A DNA stretch of 64,000 bases. It comes from JBCBKU01 sp965267475. GTDB taxonomy: Bacteria; Pseudomonadota; Alphaproteobacteria; Rhodobacterales; Rhodobacteraceae. Below the pieces are notes generated by a model. That model did not search any database, was not told the DNA's origin, and saw only the letters and a program-made list of their open reading frames with translations. Position 1 is the first letter of the stretch, and each line of letters opens with the position of its first letter. This document shows, piece by piece, positions 43,463 to 52,937 of the stretch. A program made the translations under genes and the position numbers. Location: NCBI GenBank assembly GCA_965267475.1, contig OZ254079.1, positions 1,364,001 through 1,428,000 of the forward strand. Direction: 5' to 3'.

Positions 43463-44326
43463 ATGGCTTTGTCGGCCTTGCGTGTGATCGATGATCCCGG
43501 CCCGGCGGCGGCCCTGGAACGGGCCAACAGCCAATCAATTGAGTTCATTCGGGACTGGCGGCGGAAGAACCCCAATCGCGTGCAGGGCTTTGCGGAATTT
43601 TCGCGACTGAAGCACGACCATCCGGTCTTTGGATGGGTCGCCTGCAAGGCGGCGGGCGTCGATTTTCTGATGTTCCACGCCAATGACGATGTCGTGGCCT
43701 GGGAATACCTTTGGTTCGGCGCGGACGGCTATGAAAGCGATATTGCGCAGACCTGGGTCGACTGGTGCCGCACCTCGCCCGGGGCAATCCTGGATGTCGG
43801 GGCTTATTCGGGGTGCATGGCTATTCTGGCCGGGTTGGCCAATCCAAAGAACACTGTCCACTTGTTCGAGCCGGTGGAACGCACCGTTGAGCGGGCCAAA
43901 ATCAACGTTCTGGCCAATGGGCTACAGGATCGGGTGAAAATCCATGCCCGCGCCGCCTCGGAGAAGGCAGGCGAGGTTCGGATCAACCTGTATCGGGGTG
44001 AGGATTTTCTGGGCACCGGCAGCTCGATCTACCAAAAGCCGGGCAAAGAGATCATAGGCACCAAGATCATCCAGACCGTGGCACCAGATCGGCATTTGGG
44101 GGACCTGTCGCCGACGGTCATCAAGATCGACGCTGAGGGGCATGAGCTTGCCTGCCTGAAAGGCATGGATGCCATGATCCGGCGGTCCCGCCCCAAGATG
44201 ATAATTGAGGTTTGGGCCCACGACCGGGCCGAGGTTCTGACGCGCCTTCATGGGTTGGGGTACGATTGCAGGCCATTCGAGAAACGCGAAGCGCAGGTCA
44301 TGACTTTCCGCTGTGAGCCGCGATGA
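43463..44326 (+). CDS. FkbM-family methyltransferase
   Basis: 287 residues. The SAM-binding region is AILDVGAYSGCMAILAGL, followed by HLFEPVERTVERAKINV, and the FkbM core VIKIDAEGHELACLKGM. FkbM enzymes O-methylate sugars or polyketides. The first 80 residues are an extra N-terminal part with no recognised domain. ATG at 43463 with GAGG upstream. Between trxB and the Lrp regulator with no clear functional tie. Confidence 0.87.
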   Translation: MALSALRVIDDPGPAAALERANSQSIEFIRDWRRKNPNRVQGFAEFSRLKHDHPVFGWVACKAAGVDFLMFHANDDVVAWEYLWFGADGYESDIAQTWVDWCRTSPGAILDVGAYSGCMAILAGLANPKNTVHLFEPVERTVERAKINVLANGLQDRVKIHARAASEKAGEVRINLYRGEDFLGTGSSIYQKPGKEIIGTKIIQTVAPDRHLGDLSPTVIKIDAEGHELACLKGMDAMIRRSRPKMIIEVWAHDRAEVLTRLHGLGYDCRPFEKREAQVMTFRCEPR

Positions 44327-44428
44327 GGCCCAAGGATCGTGTAATTTTCTGACCCAATCTTGAAATATTCTTGCACGCATCGGCGGCCCGTGCCTAATAT
44401 CCCGAAAAATTGGGGGGCGCAGAACGCC

Positions 44429-44929
44429 ATGCCGGGGACGAAACTCGATCCGATTGACCGCCAGATCCTTGCCGAGTTGCAGGCTGATGGCCGGATGACC
44501 AATGTCGAATTGGCGCGTCGGGTGGGCATCTCGGCGCCGCCCTGCCTGCGCCGCGTCCGCACGTTAGAGGAACAGGGCTATATCCAAGGATATCACGCCC
44601 GGGTCGACGCGCGGGCGCTTGGCTTCGAAGTTCAGGTTTTCGCGATGGTGGGTCTGACCAGCCAGGCCGAGGTTGACCTTTCGGCTTTCGAGGCCCGCTG
44701 CCGCGCGTGGCCCCTTGTTCGCGAATGCCACATGCTGAACGGCGAGGTTGATTTCATCCTGAAATGCGTGGCGCCAGATCTGTCGACGTTCCAGAACTTC
44801 TTGACCGAGGAACTGACCGCAGCCGACAACGTGGCCAGCGTGAAGACCTCGCTTGTCATCCGGGGCGCCAAGGAAGACCCGGGCGTCCCCTTCGATGTTC
44901 TGGAAGACCGGTTGAGCCAGCCCGCCTGA
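44429..44929 (+). CDS. Lrp/AsnC-family transcriptional regulator
   Basis: 166 residues. N-terminal HTH (LDPIDRQILAELQADGRMTNVELARRVGISAPPCLRRV) split as DRQILAELQADG and ELARRVGISAPPCL, followed by an RAM domain (VRECHMLNGEVDFILK). Amino-acid-responsive regulator; target unknown. The ATG at 44429 is preceded by GGGGGG; the frame continues 23 codons upstream without homology. Confidence 0.92.
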   Translation: MPGTKLDPIDRQILAELQADGRMTNVELARRVGISAPPCLRRVRTLEEQGYIQGYHARVDARALGFEVQVFAMVGLTSQAEVDLSAFEARCRAWPLVRECHMLNGEVDFILKCVAPDLSTFQNFLTEELTAADNVASVKTSLVIRGAKEDPGVPFDVLEDRLSQPA

Positions 44930-44950
44930 TCCGGCAGGCCGCCCCGCGTC

Positions 44951-45757
44951 CTAGTCGATGCCTGCCAGCTCTTCGGCCAACGGATCGAACCGCGGCCAGA
45001 GCATGCGGCCGAACCCATCCATCCCGGTGATATGCGGGAACAGCGACAGGAACAGTTCGTGCATTTCGCTCGTCAGACTGTAGATCGCGTCGCTTCCCGG
45101 GTGGAAGCTTTCGACCTCGACCCCATTGGCCAGGATCACATCATGTGAATCGAGGGCCAGGTGGTACACCTTGGTCGGCGACATCGGCGTGATCTCGACA
45201 ACCGAAACGCCATCCGCAAACGAGTTCACCGGGGCCAGAGCCGCTTCGCTTCCGGTTTCGGCGCGCACTTCAGGGGTCCGGTTCAGAAGCCGTGCGCCCG
45301 GTCCGAAGGTGACATCGGTGGCAGGACGCGCCAGACCCAAAGCATCGGCGGTCACCCGGAACAGCTTCTCGGGCCGATCCGCCGTGTGTGGGGCACCCGG
45401 AATGATCGTGATTGAGCCAATCCAGCGCAGCGGCACGTGCCGCCCGCTTGCGGTCTCAATATACATGCCGGGTTCCAGATCCTCGACGGCGACCGGGCCG
45501 TCAACGGTCTGGATCAACGCGCCATGGGTAAAGGCGTTAAAGCCGGCTTCGAAGATCGGCATCGCGGGCGCGATGCGAATAAAGTCGTCGATCTGCCCGG
45601 TGCGATCGATCCAGCGCACTTCGTATCTGCGCGTGACGGCGGTCTGGCGCGGCGCGCGTTGCGGCAGCGATTTTGACCGGACGGTCCACTTCTGATTGGC
45701 AGGGCGGGCGGGGAAACTGGTTACAGGCGCCGCAGACAGCGGGCGGGGGGAATTCAT
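44951..45757 (-). CDS. Hint-domain protein lacking the N-terminal cysteine
   Basis: 268 residues. The Hint_2 domain (about 70-215) begins FNAFTHGALIQTVDGPVAV, so the position that is Cys in self-splicing Hint domains is Ala; GPVAVEDLEPG and SHDVILANGVEVES-type C-terminal strands are recognisable. Rhodobacterales carry many such proteins, and the cysteine-less version is probably inactive in splicing. Its role is unknown. No signal peptide is evident. ATG at 45757 with GAGGA 9 nt upstream. Confidence 0.82.
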   Translation of the reverse strand: MNSPRPLSAAPVTSFPARPANQKWTVRSKSLPQRAPRQTAVTRRYEVRWIDRTGQIDDFIRIAPAMPIFEAGFNAFTHGALIQTVDGPVAVEDLEPGMYIETASGRHVPLRWIGSITIIPGAPHTADRPEKLFRVTADALGLARPATDVTFGPGARLLNRTPEVRAETGSEAALAPVNSFADGVSVVEITPMSPTKVYHLALDSHDVILANGVEVESFHPGSDAIYSLTSEMHELFLSLFPHITGMDGFGRMLWPRFDPLAEELAGID

Positions 45758-45983
45758 GCGATCAAGTCCTCTCGGTCCTGGTCACGTTCGCTTCGGCCCC
45801 CACCGAATTTCCTGCGAACAGACTCGTTACTTTCGACAGGACACACATAACCGCCGACGTTTGTCAAAGATTAAGCGACTTTCCGCCGATTGTGGGTCAG
45901 AATGCACTTTGAGGTGGAAGGTTTGTTTCCCAGTCTCAGACGATCTGCCCCCATTTTCGCCAATTTCACGAATCGGCGAAAAG

Positions 45984-46012
45984 AAAAAAGCGGCCCCCGA
46001 AGGAGCCGCTTA
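45984..46012 (-). terminator. Intrinsic terminator of the 49-residue protein gene
   Basis: AAGCGGC/GCCGCTT 7-bp stem (45988-45994 with 46005-46011), 10-nt loop, followed on the minus strand by TTTTTTCTTTT. It lies 24 bp after the stop at 46036. Confidence 0.85.
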
Positions 46013-46035
46013 GTTTGAACACGAGTGGTAAGGGG

Positions 46036-46185
46036 TTAGACGGAAGCGACTGCTCTTTCTTCCATCAGACCGAGGCGACGCGCCATGCCCGCGCGGTTGC
46101 GGTGCTTGCGGTCCCACGGCAGGGCAACAGCTGGCAAGTCTGCTTGGATGAGGATCGATTTAAGCCAGCGGTCATCGGTGTGCAT
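46036..46185 (-). CDS. Small 49-residue protein of unknown function
   Basis: A frame starting at the ATG at 46185 encodes MHTDDRWLKSILIQADLPAV and a basic C-terminal half (WDRKHRNRAGMARRLGLMEE). I recall short Rhodobacterales proteins with the same HTDDRWLKS-type start, but no named family. Reality is supported by the strong terminator directly downstream and by an independent promoter-sized gap upstream. The frame can be read 15 codons further, but the ATG at 46185 with GGAA upstream is preferred. Confidence 0.6.
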   Translation of the reverse strand: MHTDDRWLKSILIQADLPAVALPWDRKHRNRAGMARRLGLMEERAVASV

Positions 46186-46523
46186 GGATCGGATTCCAGT
46201 GTGTTGAGTATCCCAGTGGGAAAGGTCCAAGTTGCCGTCATTCGCCAGTCTCTTGCCCGGCTGAAGACAGAATTACCCTGCAATGCGGCAGGGTTGCGGC
46301 AATCGAATAAGAAAGTTTCGCATAGGCGGATTTTTGCGAGCGATTGTTATCGGGGCGGCGGGATTTCTGGTTAACTAGTTGTAAATAATACAGAATGAGT
46401 TGTGCTCAATTTACAATAGCTCGCCCAGCAGAGTATTGTTTCCAGTTAGGCATCGCGCCCGAAAGGCAGTGGTTGCCACAGTTTCGCCTTTCTTCGCCAG
46501 GATCTGGGCCGCGGCAATTGGCC
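46186..46523. other. AT-rich intergenic region with inverted repeats
   Basis: 338 bp without a gene. Features: a CCCTGC/GCAGGG hairpin near 46277-46294, and a perfect 8-bp inverted repeat TTGTAAAT/ATTTACAA (46379-46386 and 46409-46416) 22 bp apart in an unusually AT-rich patch. Confidence 0.5.
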
Positions 46524-47282
46524 CTAAAGTCGGATCGCAGAAAGAAGGCGGCCATAGTCAGCCTCTTGCCGGTGGGTGCTGCGGCGATAGGAATAAAAGA
46601 GATCTGGATCGGCATAGGTACAGTGTCGCGTCCATAAGGCCTCGCCCACCCCGGCGGTTCTGAGCCGGTCGAGTGCATACCCCGGCAAATCGAATTTCAT
46701 TCGGTCTCCGGTTCCGCCCGCGAAGAAGCGCGTGCTTGCGTCATCCTCATCGCGGAATCGGTCGAAAAATTCTGGTCCGACTTCGTAAGATCCCTGGCTG
46801 ATCGTGGGCCCGATTGCGGCGACGATTTGGCCGCGGTCGGCGCCGAGCGTCTCCATGGCGTCAATAGTTGCCTCAAGAATCCCCCCGATTGCACCTTTCC
46901 AGCCCGCATGGGCGGCGCCAACCACACCGTTTTCGGGATCCGCGAACAAGACCGGCGCGCAATCGGCCGTCAGAATGCCCAGGATCACACCGGGTGTGGC
47001 GGTGACAAGGCCATCCGCCATGGGCAGTCCGCCAGAGACCGGGCCCGAGATGGTAACAACGTCAGCCGAATGCACCTGATGCGCGGTCACAAGATCGGCC
47101 AGTTTGCCACCCATCGCTTCGGCAGCCCGTGTGCGGTTGATCTGGACAATCTCGGTCTGGTCCGATGAGCCCAGCCCGCAGTTCAATCCCTGAAACACAC
47201 CGTCCGAGGCGCCGCCTCGCCGCGTAAAGAACCCGTGGCGGAACTGGGACAGGTCATCGACCGTGATGATTTCAAGCGTCAT
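46524..47282 (-). CDS. pgeF: Peptidoglycan editing factor PgeF (multicopper oxidase-like, YfiH family)
   Basis: 252 residues. The family's conserved metal-site motifs are present: TAHQVHSADV, LTADCAPVLFAD and AHAGWKGAIGG, plus AIGPTISQGSYEVG. PgeF removes wrongly incorporated amino acids from muropeptide stems; older annotation calls it polyphenol oxidase. It overlaps midA by 4 bases, suggesting one transcript lgt-midA-pgeF. Confidence 0.92.
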   Translation of the reverse strand: MTLEIITVDDLSQFRHGFFTRRGGASDGVFQGLNCGLGSSDQTEIVQINRTRAAEAMGGKLADLVTAHQVHSADVVTISGPVSGGLPMADGLVTATPGVILGILTADCAPVLFADPENGVVGAAHAGWKGAIGGILEATIDAMETLGADRGQIVAAIGPTISQGSYEVGPEFFDRFRDEDDASTRFFAGGTGDRMKFDLPGYALDRLRTAGVGEALWTRHCTYADPDLFYSYRRSTHRQEADYGRLLSAIRL

Positions 47283-48352
47283 GGCTCAAGCCCGGGCGGT
47301 GGAGAAGCAGTGTTCGGATAGAGACCCATCACTTTAAAGAGCGTTCCCATTTCCGCCGGATGCGTCAAGCGCCGATGGGCGGCGATATGGGTCTCTAACG
47401 CCGACCCTTTAAGCGAAGCCGCAAGGGCATTCGCGCGCGCGGTTATACCAAGGCGTTCCAGAAATACGCCCTGCGTGGCCAGGCGCGTATGCCGTGCGTT
47501 GTGACCGGTCGCGGCTTGCGCCAGGGCCTCAAAGTCTACATGGGCGGTCAGATCGGCTTGGCCGGGTGCGGAAAGCGGGTCTGCGGGCGCATGACCGCGC
47601 ATCGCCTGGAACGTGTCGCCCAGGGATCGCCAGTCGCCGTAGTCTATGATCAGGGCCGCCCCGCCATGGTCCGCGATACGTCGCGCAGCGACCGCAGCAT
47701 CCCGGGTTGCCGCAGCGCAGGTTTCAACGATATCGCCGGGCCCTGTGTCGTCGGTACGGTCGCGCAGGTGATCAAGCGGCAGAAGCGGCGACCATCCGAA
47801 AGTCAGCGCTCCGTCATCATCCAGACCCACCATCCTTTCGGTCCAACCTTTTGCCTCGCGCCGAAACTGCCGCATGGGAAGCGCGTCGAAATATTCGTTT
47901 GCAACAAGGAACAGCGGCTGCTCGGGCAGGTCCCCGACCGCGTCCAGCCAGTTGGGCGCGTGATCCTTCAGCGCGTCCGACTGGATCGACCTGAGACGCG
48001 GTGAGACCTCAACCAACTGCAAGGATGCCGCCCCATGAAACCCTGGCACAGCTTTCGTCGCCCGCAGGATGTCGGCCATCAGCGTGCCCTTGCCGGGCCC
48101 AAGCTCGGCCAGCGTGAACGGAGCCGGTTGTCCCTGATCCATCCAGACCTGCGCGAGGCAAAGCCCGATCAGTTCACCGAACATCTGGCTGATCTCGGGC
48201 GCGGTGACAAAATCGCCCGATGCGCCAAGGCTGTCCTGCGTTGTGTAATACCCATGCTCGGGATGTGTCAGACAGTCCGTCATGAACTGCGCAAGGGTCA
48301 TCGGCCCGCTGGCCCGGATTGACCGGACCAGGCCCGCCGCAAGCTGCGTCAT
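47279..48352 (-). CDS. MidA/NDUFAF7-type class I SAM-dependent methyltransferase
   Basis: 357 residues. The family start GPMTLAQFMTDCLTHPEHGYY and the SAM motif LAELGPGKGTLMADIL are typical; eukaryotic NDUFAF7 methylates an arginine of NDUFS2 in complex I assembly. The bacterial target may be the NuoD-like subunit. It starts in a 4-base overlap with the lgt stop and ends in a 4-base overlap with the pgeF start. Confidence 0.9.
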   Translation of the reverse strand: MTQLAAGLVRSIRASGPMTLAQFMTDCLTHPEHGYYTTQDSLGASGDFVTAPEISQMFGELIGLCLAQVWMDQGQPAPFTLAELGPGKGTLMADILRATKAVPGFHGAASLQLVEVSPRLRSIQSDALKDHAPNWLDAVGDLPEQPLFLVANEYFDALPMRQFRREAKGWTERMVGLDDDGALTFGWSPLLPLDHLRDRTDDTGPGDIVETCAAATRDAAVAARRIADHGGAALIIDYGDWRSLGDTFQAMRGHAPADPLSAPGQADLTAHVDFEALAQAATGHNARHTRLATQGVFLERLGITARANALAASLKGSALETHIAAHRRLTHPAEMGTLFKVMGLYPNTASPPPGLEP

Positions 48353-49245
48353 GCGGGCAGGGCTTTGCGACGTCGGGCCCAGATCAGGATTCCAAGTCCG
48401 AGGAGCACCATGGGCAGCGACAGAAGTTGACCCATCTGAAGGCCGAACTCGCCGAATTGGATCGCATAGCCCATCGGATTGGTTGGCGACATGAACTGTG
48501 CGTCGGCCTGCCGGAAATACTCGACGATGAAACGCCCGATCCCGTAGCCCGCCAGAAACAGACCGATCAATTGCCCGGGCGTTTTGAACCAGCCGCGACG
48601 CCAGGCGAGGTAAATCAGGACGGCCCCGAGGATCAGCCCTTCAAGGATCGCCTCGTAAAGCTGCGACGGGTGGCGGGCGCAAATCCCTTCGATCCCTGGG
48701 CAAACCTGGCTGCGCGGATCCGGGAAGACGAAGGCCCAGGGCACGTCGGTGCCACGGCCCCACAATTCGCCATTGATGAAGTTGGCCACGCGCCCAAGGA
48801 ACAGGCCCGGCGGCGTGCAGACGGCGATGATGTCACCCAGGCTGGCCGGATTGATCTTGTGGCGCCACGCGAACAGGGCAGCCACAGTGATCACGCCCAC
48901 AAGCCCGCCGTGAAAGGCCATGCCGCCGTCCCAGACGCGGATGATGTCGCCGGGGTTTTCGAGAAAATAAGCCGGCTGATAAAACAGGACGAAGCCAAGC
49001 CGTCCGCCCGCGATGATCCCGATCACCAGCCAAGTGATGAAGCTTTCAACCTGCTCGCCAGTCATCGGCGCCTCGTTGGCGGGCCAAAGCGCGGGCCGCT
49101 TCATCGCCGCCACCGCAATGCGCCAGCCGATTACGACACCGAAGATGTAGGCCAGCGCATAGTACCGCAGCGCAATGGTGAACCCGAAGATCTCGAACGA
49201 GAACAGATCCGGGCCAATCTCGGGAAACGGGATCACGAAGCTCAT
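48349..49245 (-). CDS. lgt: Prolipoprotein diacylglyceryl transferase
   Basis: 298 residues, seven or so membrane helices. The Lgt signature GRVANFINGELWGR is at about residues 152-165, with HPSQLYEA near 200. It attaches diacylglycerol from phosphatidylglycerol to the lipobox cysteine of pre-lipoproteins. The ATG at 49245 (MSFVIPFPEIG) fits the family N-terminus. Divergent from ubiK. Confidence 0.96.
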   Translation of the reverse strand: MSFVIPFPEIGPDLFSFEIFGFTIALRYYALAYIFGVVIGWRIAVAAMKRPALWPANEAPMTGEQVESFITWLVIGIIAGGRLGFVLFYQPAYFLENPGDIIRVWDGGMAFHGGLVGVITVAALFAWRHKINPASLGDIIAVCTPPGLFLGRVANFINGELWGRGTDVPWAFVFPDPRSQVCPGIEGICARHPSQLYEAILEGLILGAVLIYLAWRRGWFKTPGQLIGLFLAGYGIGRFIVEYFRQADAQFMSPTNPMGYAIQFGEFGLQMGQLLSLPMVLLGLGILIWARRRKALPA

Positions 49246-49339
49246 GGTTTCGCTTTGGCCAGCCCGGACCGGGGATGTCAACCTTGTCGCCGGGCATCCG
49301 CGCCGCCATATATGCCCCAGGCGCAACCCGGAGGATCCC

Positions 49340-49588
49340 ATGCAGACGCGGAACAAGATCTTTGACGACGTCTCTCAGCTTTTCACCAATGCCATGGGCG
49401 TGGCCCAAGGCGCTCGTGAAGAAGCCGAAACGGCGATGAAAAGCTGGATCGATCGCTGGTTGGCGGAACGCGACTTCGTGACCCGGGACGAATTCGAAGC
49501 CGTCCGGGCCATGGCTCAAAAGGCCCGGGAGGAAAACGAGGCCCTGAAGGCTCGCCTGGATGCGCTAGACAAGGGCGACAAGGGCTAG
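49340..49588 (+). CDS. ubiK: UbiK family protein (ubiquinone biosynthesis accessory factor, YqiC/BMFP)
   Basis: 82 residues: an amphipathic N-terminal helix (NKIFDDVSQLFTNAMGVAQGA) and a C-terminal coiled coil (FEAVRAMAQKAREENEALKARLDALD), the BMFP layout. In E. coli UbiK binds lipids and helps assemble the Ubi complex. ATG at 49340 with GGAGGA upstream. Convergent with the next gene, overlapping by 4 bases. Confidence 0.87.
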   Translation: MQTRNKIFDDVSQLFTNAMGVAQGAREEAETAMKSWIDRWLAERDFVTRDEFEAVRAMAQKAREENEALKARLDALDKGDKG

Positions 49589-50436
49589 TTTTCCAACGTT
49601 AGAGCGATGGCCGACATGTGCTTGTCGCCGTGACCTTGGCGTGACGCGGCGTCGAACGCGGTGCGCGCGGCGGAAATGACCGGTGCCGTATCGATGTCGT
49701 CCAGGAAGTATCCAAGATCCTTGGCCAATAGATCCACCGTGAACAGCGGCGCGTGATCGCCCGCGACGATCTTGTCGCCCTGAAGCGCGGCTGCCGGGCT
49801 GACCAGCGGTGTGGGCTTCAGGAACTCTAGCGCCTTGGCCTTGTCCATGCCGTTCGCGGCCCCATAGGCCAAAACCTCGGCCATTGCGGCCGTTTGCAGG
49901 CCCAGAAGCGCATTCACCATCATTTTCAGGACGGCCCCTTGGCCCGAGGGCCCGGCGTGGATGACGGCCTTACCCATGGTCTGGGCCACCGAGTGAAACC
50001 GGTCGATGGTGCCAGCGTCCCCACCAGCAAGGAACAGAAGCTCACCGGCTTCGGCCTGGGGTCGGGACCCGGCAACCGGCGCGTCGAGGAACGCGGCTCC
50101 CTTGGCCTGAACCGCTGCGGCCAGTTCCGCCACCCAGCCCGGCGAAACCGTACTGGATTCCACCGCCACGCCATCCGGTGACATCCCGGCCAGGGCGCCG
50201 GTTTCCCCCAGCCATACTTCGCGCGCGGCCGCGTCATCGGTCAGCATCGTCTGCACGATCTCGGCACCCTCGGCTGCATCTCTCGGCGTCTCTGCAAGCC
50301 GCGCACCGGCGGCGACAAGCGCTTCGGCTCGCGCAGGGGTGCGGTTCCAAACCGTCACATCATGCCCGGCATCGATCAGTCGGGCGGCCATGCGCGCGCC
50401 CATCGCGCCAAGGCCAAGAAAGGCAATCTGGGACAT
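49585..50436 (-). CDS. NAD(P)-dependent beta-hydroxyacid dehydrogenase (3-hydroxyisobutyrate dehydrogenase family)
   Basis: 283 residues. NAD(P)-binding FLGLGAMGARMA at the N-terminus; catalytic-site segments DAPVAGSRPQAEAG and GAVLKMMVNALLG, including the conserved Lys. Substrates of this family include 3-hydroxyisobutyrate, tartronate semialdehyde and related acids; the specific one cannot be told. Divergent from a LysR regulator that probably controls it. Confidence 0.88.
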   Translation of the reverse strand: MSQIAFLGLGAMGARMAARLIDAGHDVTVWNRTPARAEALVAAGARLAETPRDAAEGAEIVQTMLTDDAAAREVWLGETGALAGMSPDGVAVESSTVSPGWVAELAAAVQAKGAAFLDAPVAGSRPQAEAGELLFLAGGDAGTIDRFHSVAQTMGKAVIHAGPSGQGAVLKMMVNALLGLQTAAMAEVLAYGAANGMDKAKALEFLKPTPLVSPAAALQGDKIVAGDHAPLFTVDLLAKDLGYFLDDIDTAPVISAARTAFDAASRQGHGDKHMSAIALTLEN

Positions 50437-50473
50437 CTCATGCTCCGTTTTTGTGATCCTGCCAATTTATCAG

Positions 50474-50498
50474 TGCAAATATCAAAATAAAGATTGCA
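50474..50498. promoter_or_regulatory. Inverted repeat between the dehydrogenase and LysR genes
   Basis: TGCAA-N15-TTGCA lies in the 94-bp, AT-rich divergent promoter region and could be the LysR-type binding site. Confidence 0.4.
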
Positions 50499-50530
50499 TT
50501 CGGAAATAGATTAATGCAGAAACGACATGA

Positions 50531-51442
50531 ATGGAGCTCGACCACCTGCGCATCTTTGACGAGGCCGTGCGGCAGGGCAGTTTTGCCGGAGCGGCCGGCG
50601 TCCTTGAGCTGGATCCTTCCGCAGTGTCGCGGGCGATCTCGGGGCTTGAGGCTGAGATTGGCGCAAGGTTGTTCGAGCGAACGACAAGACGCATTGCCTT
50701 GACCGAGGCGGGGGCGACCTATCACGCACGGGTGGCTCCGCTGATTGGCGAGTTGAATGAGGCGGGAGCGGAGGCGCGGGACTTGGTGGAGACACCAACA
50801 GGACGCCTCCGCATCTCCGCGTCGACCGCATTCGGGCAGATCGCGATCCTTCCGATGATTGAACCGTTTCAGGCCGCCCATCCCGAGGTTGAAGTTGGGC
50901 TGATACTGGATGACCGTCCGGTCGATCTGGTGGCAGAGCGGATCGACCTGGCTGTGCGTCTGTCCGACGAAGCGCCGCCCGGCATGGTGATCCGTCGGTT
51001 GATGCAGACGCGGTATATGGTTGTTGCGGCGCCGGACTGGGTGGCGGCGCATCCGATCGCGCATCCATCCGAACTAACCAGACATGACTGTCTGCGTTTT
51101 CCATTGCCGGGGTTCCGGGATCTCTGGCGTTTCAGAAAGGGATCGGACGAGATCGAGGTGCCGGTGTCGGGAACGCTGGAAGTCGCCGGCGCGCTTGCTC
51201 TACGTCAGGCCGCCGAAGACGGGATGGGTCCGGCCCTTCTGGCCCATTGGACCGTGTCTGACCCATTGGCCAAAGGACATCTCAAGCGGATTTGCGCTGA
51301 TTGGGAGGTGACTGCCACGCGTTGGGATACGGGTGCTTTTTTGCTCTATCCCTCGCGGTCTTATCTGCCCCTTAAGACCCGACGGTTCATAGAGGCGCTT
51401 AGTGCGCATCTGAATGAGACCGGGACACCCGAAAACCTGTGA
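50531..51442 (+). CDS. LysR-family regulator divergent from the hydroxyacid dehydrogenase gene
   Basis: 303 residues. HTH at the N-terminus (FAGAAGVLELDPSAVSRAISGLE) followed by the LysR substrate domain (TGRLRISASTAFGQIAILP, then LAVRLSDEAP). It probably controls the divergent dehydrogenase gene at 50436. Belongs to the branch around DsdC/AmpR-like small-ligand sensors, but the effector is unknown. Confidence 0.92.
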   Translation: MELDHLRIFDEAVRQGSFAGAAGVLELDPSAVSRAISGLEAEIGARLFERTTRRIALTEAGATYHARVAPLIGELNEAGAEARDLVETPTGRLRISASTAFGQIAILPMIEPFQAAHPEVEVGLILDDRPVDLVAERIDLAVRLSDEAPPGMVIRRLMQTRYMVVAAPDWVAAHPIAHPSELTRHDCLRFPLPGFRDLWRFRKGSDEIEVPVSGTLEVAGALALRQAAEDGMGPALLAHWTVSDPLAKGHLKRICADWEVTATRWDTGAFLLYPSRSYLPLKTRRFIEALSAHLNETGTPENL

Positions 51443-51497
51443 ATGTCTTCAAAATATCACTTTACAGCAGGGGGAAATCCAACCACCATATGTTGTA

Positions 51498-51565
51498 AGG
51501 TTTCAGGGGAAAACCCCGGCACCTTGAGCAGGCACCGAGCTGTAGTGGGACGCTAATAATCCCAC
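51498..51565. other. Two adjacent hairpins before ybjN
   Basis: First hairpin 51498-51526 has an outer AAGGT/ACCTT stem and an inner GGGG-AAAA-CCCC; the second, 51545-51565, has GTGGGA/TCCCAC with a 9-nt loop. They could be a LysR terminator, a 5' UTR structure for ybjN or a small RNA. Confidence 0.4.
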
Positions 51566-51588
51566 GGCAAAACAAAATGAGGCCGCGC

Positions 51589-52092
51589 ATGTCGCTTTCC
51601 GAGCAGTATTTGTCCAATGAAGACCTTCACCCGATCGATATCGTGGAGCATCTCGCCGAGCACCACGAATGGGACTTCGACCGGGTTGCCGATGATCAGA
51701 TCGCCATGGCCGTCGTGGGGCAGTGGCGGACCTATTCGATCACACTGGCCTGGTCTGGCTATGACGAAACGCTGCGTCTGATTTGTACATTCGAGATGGA
51801 GCCACCCGAAGAACGCCTTCCAGCCGTCTATGAGACCTTGAACAAGACGAATGACATGTGCTGGGCTGGCGCCTTCACCTATTGGCAGGAACAACGCCTG
51901 ATGGTCTTCCGCTACGGGCTGGTATTGGCGGGCGGTCAGTTCGCAAACGCCGAACAGATCGACACCATGATCGGCACGGCCGTGATGTCGGCCGAGCGCT
52001 ATTACCCGGCCTTTCAACTGGTGGCCTGGGGCGACCGGTCTGCGGACGAGGCGATGCAGGTCGCCATTGCCGAGGCTTACGGACGAGCGTAA
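51589..52092 (+). CDS. YbjN domain-containing protein
   Basis: 167 residues, with YbjN-type segments IVEHLAEHHEWDFDRV, AMAVVGQWRTYSITLAWS and the C-terminal YYPAFQLVAWGDRSADEAM. YbjN proteins are class I chaperone-like (SecB/TTHA fold) with unclear targets. The ATG at 51589 (MSLSEQYLS) has TGAGG at good spacing; an ATG four codons earlier is in frame but less likely. It precedes proC by 32 bp. Confidence 0.87.
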   Translation: MSLSEQYLSNEDLHPIDIVEHLAEHHEWDFDRVADDQIAMAVVGQWRTYSITLAWSGYDETLRLICTFEMEPPEERLPAVYETLNKTNDMCWAGAFTYWQEQRLMVFRYGLVLAGGQFANAEQIDTMIGTAVMSAERYYPAFQLVAWGDRSADEAMQVAIAEAYGRA

Positions 52093-52124
52093 CGCTTTCC
52101 CCCAGGACTGCGACGGGGGAGTTC

Positions 52125-52933
<809 letters not shown>

Positions 52934-52937
<4 letters not shown>

